DNA of 64,000 nucleotides. Source: Arthrobacter sp. StoSoilB20 (GTDB lineage Bacteria; Actinomycetota; Actinomycetes; Actinomycetales; Micrococcaceae). The first letter of the stretch is position 1; each line of letters starts with the position of its first letter. The notes beneath the pieces are model-generated. The model was given only the letters and a program-made list of their open reading frames with translations. It was not told the DNA's origin and did not search any database. The position numbers were made by a program, and so were the translations under genes. Below, piece after piece: positions 61,627 through 64,000 of the stretch. The stretch spans positions 682,001 to 746,000 of the forward strand of contig NZ_AP024651.1 in the NCBI RefSeq assembly GCF_019977295.1, written 5' to 3'.

Positions 61627-61968
61627 GCCGAGGGGTGAGTTCTCGGCAGTAAGTGCGTTTCAAAGGGTTGAGAGCTGACCCCTCGGCGAGGTCCACATGG
61701 CGTGGACTTGCGTCGAGGGGTTGGCTTTCGGCTTTAGGGGGTGAGCTCCCGGGGTTTAGGGGTTCTGCCGAGGGGTGAGCTTTCGGGAGTAAGTGGGCTT
61801 CAAAGGGTTGAGAGCTGACCCCTCGGCGAGGTCCACACCACGTGGGTTTGCGTCCAGGGGTTGGCTTTCGGCTTTAAGGGGTAAGCTCCCGGGGGTTTAG
61901 GGGTTCTGCCGAGGGGTGAGTTCTCGGGAGTAAGTGGGCTTCAAAGGGTTGAGAGCTGACCCCTCGGC
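61627..61968. repeat. ~140-bp tandem repeat with long palindromes downstream of putA
   Basis: Three 61-bp palindromic modules start at 61627, 61767 and 61908 (periods 140 and 141). Each begins gccgaggggtgag and ends agctgacccctcggc; the arms are 18 bp with two mismatches, and the loop holds cttcaaagggtt. Between modules, further degenerate copies of gaggggt..gctttcgg and a GTCCAC..GTGGAC palindrome occur. No coding capacity. Such stem-loops could stop transcription from putA and the convergent gene. Confidence 0.93.
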
Positions 61969-61993
61969 GGAGGTGGGGAGAGCGAAAAGGCAC

Positions 61994-62908
61994 TTAAGCT
62001 TCTGCGTACCCCAGCCTTTGCAATCTTCGGCGGGCGGCTTGCTCGCTCGGTCCGTGGGAGCCCAAGGCAAACCGGACCATGCCCAGCACGGCCCTGGCAG
62101 CGGTGACCACCGGCAAAGGAACTGGCCCGACCCGCGGGGCGCGCAGGCCTAGTAAGTCCCGATACTTGGGCTCAAGGCTTGCGACGGCGGCCGCGAACAG
62201 GATGCGGTAGCCAGGCGCCAGCAACGGGCTCAGGGGCGGGTTGCGGATGAAGGAAACCGTCTCGGCCAGGCGTTCGTCGGCCCGCAGGACCCCTGAGGCG
62301 TACCACTGCTCCAGTTCGGCGCGGACCTGGGCTTCGGTCAGCGGCGGATCCAGAACTCCCATGAGTCGTCCCGCTGCGGCCCATTCCCGGACATAGGCGT
62401 CCGCACCCCCGGGTATCGGCCTGCCCCAGATGCGGTTGGCGGCAAGGAACGAGTCCGCGTAGGTGACGTGGACCCAGCGCAGGAGTTCGGGGTCGTTGGC
62501 GGCGTAGTCATGCTTCACGCCGTTGCCGTCAAGGTAGCTTCCCCGGACGCGTTCGTGGATTTTCCGGACCCGGGCGGTCGCGGCTTCGGCGGCTTCTGTG
62601 GAGCCGTAGGTCACCGTGAAGATCCAGCGGACGGTATTGGCGAGTCGGCCCAAAGGGTCTTTCTGGAATCCGGAGTGCTCGTACACACCAGCCAGCGCAC
62701 CGGGATGCAGGGCCTGCATCAGCAGCACCCTGATCCCGGCCACGATGGTGGCAACGTGCCCGTGCACCGCCCAGACGGCCGACCCCGGAAGGTGATATCC
62801 GGCGTCGTTCCCGTCTGCCAAGCGCGGCACCCACTCCGGAGGCGTGCCCGACGTCCCCGTGAAGGTGCGCTGCAGTTCGTGCCTGTACTCGGTGAGGTAA
62901 TTCCTCAT
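61994..62908 (-). CDS. DUF2236 (MpaB/latex-clearing-like) oxygenase family protein
   Basis: 304 residues from the ATG at 62908; an ATG nine bases upstream is also possible. Family signatures are VWAVHGHVATIVAGIRVLLMQALHPGALAG (heme-binding region), RLANTVRWIFTVTYGS, LLRWVHVTYADSFLAANR and a C-terminal LPVVTAARAVLGMVRF. DUF2236 contains the mycophenolic-acid enzyme MpaB and bacterial rubber oxygenase Lcp relatives. The substrate here is unknown. No signal peptide. Confidence 0.87.
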   Translation of the reverse strand: MRNYLTEYRHELQRTFTGTSGTPPEWVPRLADGNDAGYHLPGSAVWAVHGHVATIVAGIRVLLMQALHPGALAGVYEHSGFQKDPLGRLANTVRWIFTVTYGSTEAAEAATARVRKIHERVRGSYLDGNGVKHDYAANDPELLRWVHVTYADSFLAANRIWGRPIPGGADAYVREWAAAGRLMGVLDPPLTEAQVRAELEQWYASGVLRADERLAETVSFIRNPPLSPLLAPGYRILFAAAVASLEPKYRDLLGLRAPRVGPVPLPVVTAARAVLGMVRFALGSHGPSEQAARRRLQRLGYAEA

Positions 62909-63001
62909 GCATCCCATTCGACCCCGCAATTGCGCCGGTGTACAGAGCAGGTGTCTAGAGCAGGTGTACAGAGCAGGAATACACCGGCGCAATAGGCGGA
63001 G

Positions 63002-64000
63002 TCAGGAATGCACGCGGCGCCGTTTCGGCGCAGCCGCGACCAGCAGGGCGGCGATCGCGACGGCGGCACTGAGGATCAGCCCCGGCCGGTACTGTTCCAG
63101 CATTGCTTGGGCGCTGACGGTGCCGGCGGCCTGGCCGTGACCGCTGACCAAAGCCGTCGTGACCGCCAGGACGAGGGCGGCTCCCACCTGGGTGCTGGTC
63201 TGGATCAAACCGGCGGCAAGACCCTGTTCGGAGTCCTTGATTCCTGCGGTGGCCTGAACGTTGATGGACGGGAAAGCCAAGGCAAAGCCGACGCCCAGCA
63301 GCACCACCGACGGCAGGATGTCCAGGGCGTAATTGGGCGTGGTGCCGACTCGGAGGAACAGGACATAGCCCAACCCCATGGCTGTGAGGCCTGCCAGGAT
63401 CAGTTGCGTGGCGCCGAACTTCTCAATAAGCCGGTCCGCGAACGGGGCACTTGTGGCCACCAACAGGCCGGCGGGCAACAGGGCCAGTGCCATGCCCAGG
63501 GGTGTCCAGCCGAGCACCGACTGCAGGTACATGGTGACGATGAACTGGAAGCTCAGGTAGGACCCGAACAGTCCCACCGCGCTGAGGTTGGCCCTCGCTA
63601 CCCAGCCTTCCTTGAGGATGCTGAAGCGGATCAGGGGGTGCTTGACCTTGTTCTCGATGACAGCGAAGGCGGCCAGCACGGCTACGGAAACTGCGAATCC
63701 GGCGATTGTTGCCACAGATCCCCAGCCCTGTTCCGGTGCTGATACCAAGGTGTACACGAGGCCGAGCATGCCCAACGCGAGGGTGACTGCGCCCCAGACG
63801 TCATGCCCGCTGTCTTCAACGGAGGGCTTGTCCTTGGGTATGAACTTCATGCCCAGGAGGACCACCACCACGGCGATCGGCACCGAAACCAGGAACGTCC
63901 AGCGCCAACTGAGGCTGGTCATCAGCCCGCCCACCACCAAGCCCAGCGAGAACCCACTTGCGCCGAACGTGGTGAAGATGGACAGCGCCTTGTTGCGCTC
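63002..64000 (-). CDS. MFS efflux transporter, DHA2 type (N-terminus outside window)
   Basis: The coding frame runs to the end of the window; 333 C-terminal residues are visible, about ten membrane helices. GFSLGLVVGGLMTSLSWRWTF near the cut edge matches motif C of drug antiporters (the EmrB/QacA group). The C-terminus ends in a short basic stretch. Probably exports a hydrophobic drug or metabolite by proton exchange. The start and the N-terminal helices lie beyond base 64000. Confidence 0.85.
   Translation of the reverse strand, partial: ERNKALSIFTTFGASGFSLGLVVGGLMTSLSWRWTFLVSVPIAVVVVLLGMKFIPKDKPSVEDSGHDVWGAVTLALGMLGLVYTLVSAPEQGWGSVATIAGFAVSVAVLAAFAVIENKVKHPLIRFSILKEGWVARANLSAVGLFGSYLSFQFIVTMYLQSVLGWTPLGMALALLPAGLLVATSAPFADRLIEKFGATQLILAGLTAMGLGYVLFLRVGTTPNYALDILPSVVLLGVGFALAFPSINVQATAGIKDSEQGLAAGLIQTSTQVGAALVLAVTTALVSGHGQAAGTVSAQAMLEQYRPGLILSAAVAIAALLVAAAPKRRRVHS

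Overview
The window is high-GC, gene-dense chromosomal DNA from an actinobacterium. Gene families and their order (a DUF222/HNH protein, DUF4193, GTG/TTG starts, dnaX next to a small SRP RNA, dnaX-recR, a bifunctional PutA, the sugar ABC operon) fit the Micrococcaceae, most likely Arthrobacter or Paenarthrobacter. That assignment is an inference from gene families; no 16S gene is present. I see no phage, transposase, CRISPR array or plasmid functions. The accessory character comes from sugar catabolism, secreted enzymes, tandem repeats and one exopolysaccharide/c-di-GMP locus.

Layout. 1-2.4 kb: the end of a saccharopine-dehydrogenase-like gene, a TetR regulator and a GH29 fucosidase, all overlapping. 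2.4-4.5 kb: a DUF222/HNH protein preceded by three 188-bp tandem copies of its own leader and start. 4.9-6.4 kb: an ECF sigma factor and a membrane partner with a Gln-Ala repeat tract, followed by a 31-bp minisatellite. 6.5-12.4 kb: a minus-strand operon acyl/acetyl-CoA synthetase > SfnG-type monooxygenase > O-acetylhomoserine sulfhydrylase > CoA-binding protein, with a second CoA-binding protein divergent. 12.5-14.5 kb: a NodB-type deacetylase lipoprotein, a YjbR-like protein and a helical-repeat protein. 14.7-18.0 kb: an NgcEFG-type amino-sugar ABC importer. 18.2-18.8 kb: a small monooxygenase and DUF503.

19.0-28.0 kb is the most interesting part. A BcsB-like protein, a GT-C membrane glycosyltransferase and a BcsA/NfrB-like GT2 synthase carrying an N-terminal MshEN (c-di-GMP-binding type) domain are followed by a diguanylate cyclase, an unknown 167-residue protein and a GGDEF-EAL protein. 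The two halves share an 11-bp direct-repeat promoter motif. This looks like a self-contained c-di-GMP-controlled polysaccharide system.

28.0-31.4 kb: purSQL. 31.7-33.4 kb: two small proteins and a 2-hydroxyacid dehydrogenase. 33.6-41.8 kb: a secreted sialidase, a secreted subtilase, and two subtilisin-inhibitor-like (SSI) proteins flanking a conserved protein. 42-44 kb: an OhrR-like regulator and small proteins. 44.2-48.7 kb: a GH3 glycosidase with MFS transporter under a divergent TetR. 48.8-56.2 kb: lysC, DUF427, a membrane protein, recR, dnaX and the SRP RNA. 56.3-61.6 kb: a YqfO/NIF3-like protein, tRNA-Ser(GGA), a LysR regulator and putA, then a 140-bp palindromic tandem repeat. 62-64 kb: a DUF2236 oxygenase-like protein and an MFS efflux gene that runs off the window.
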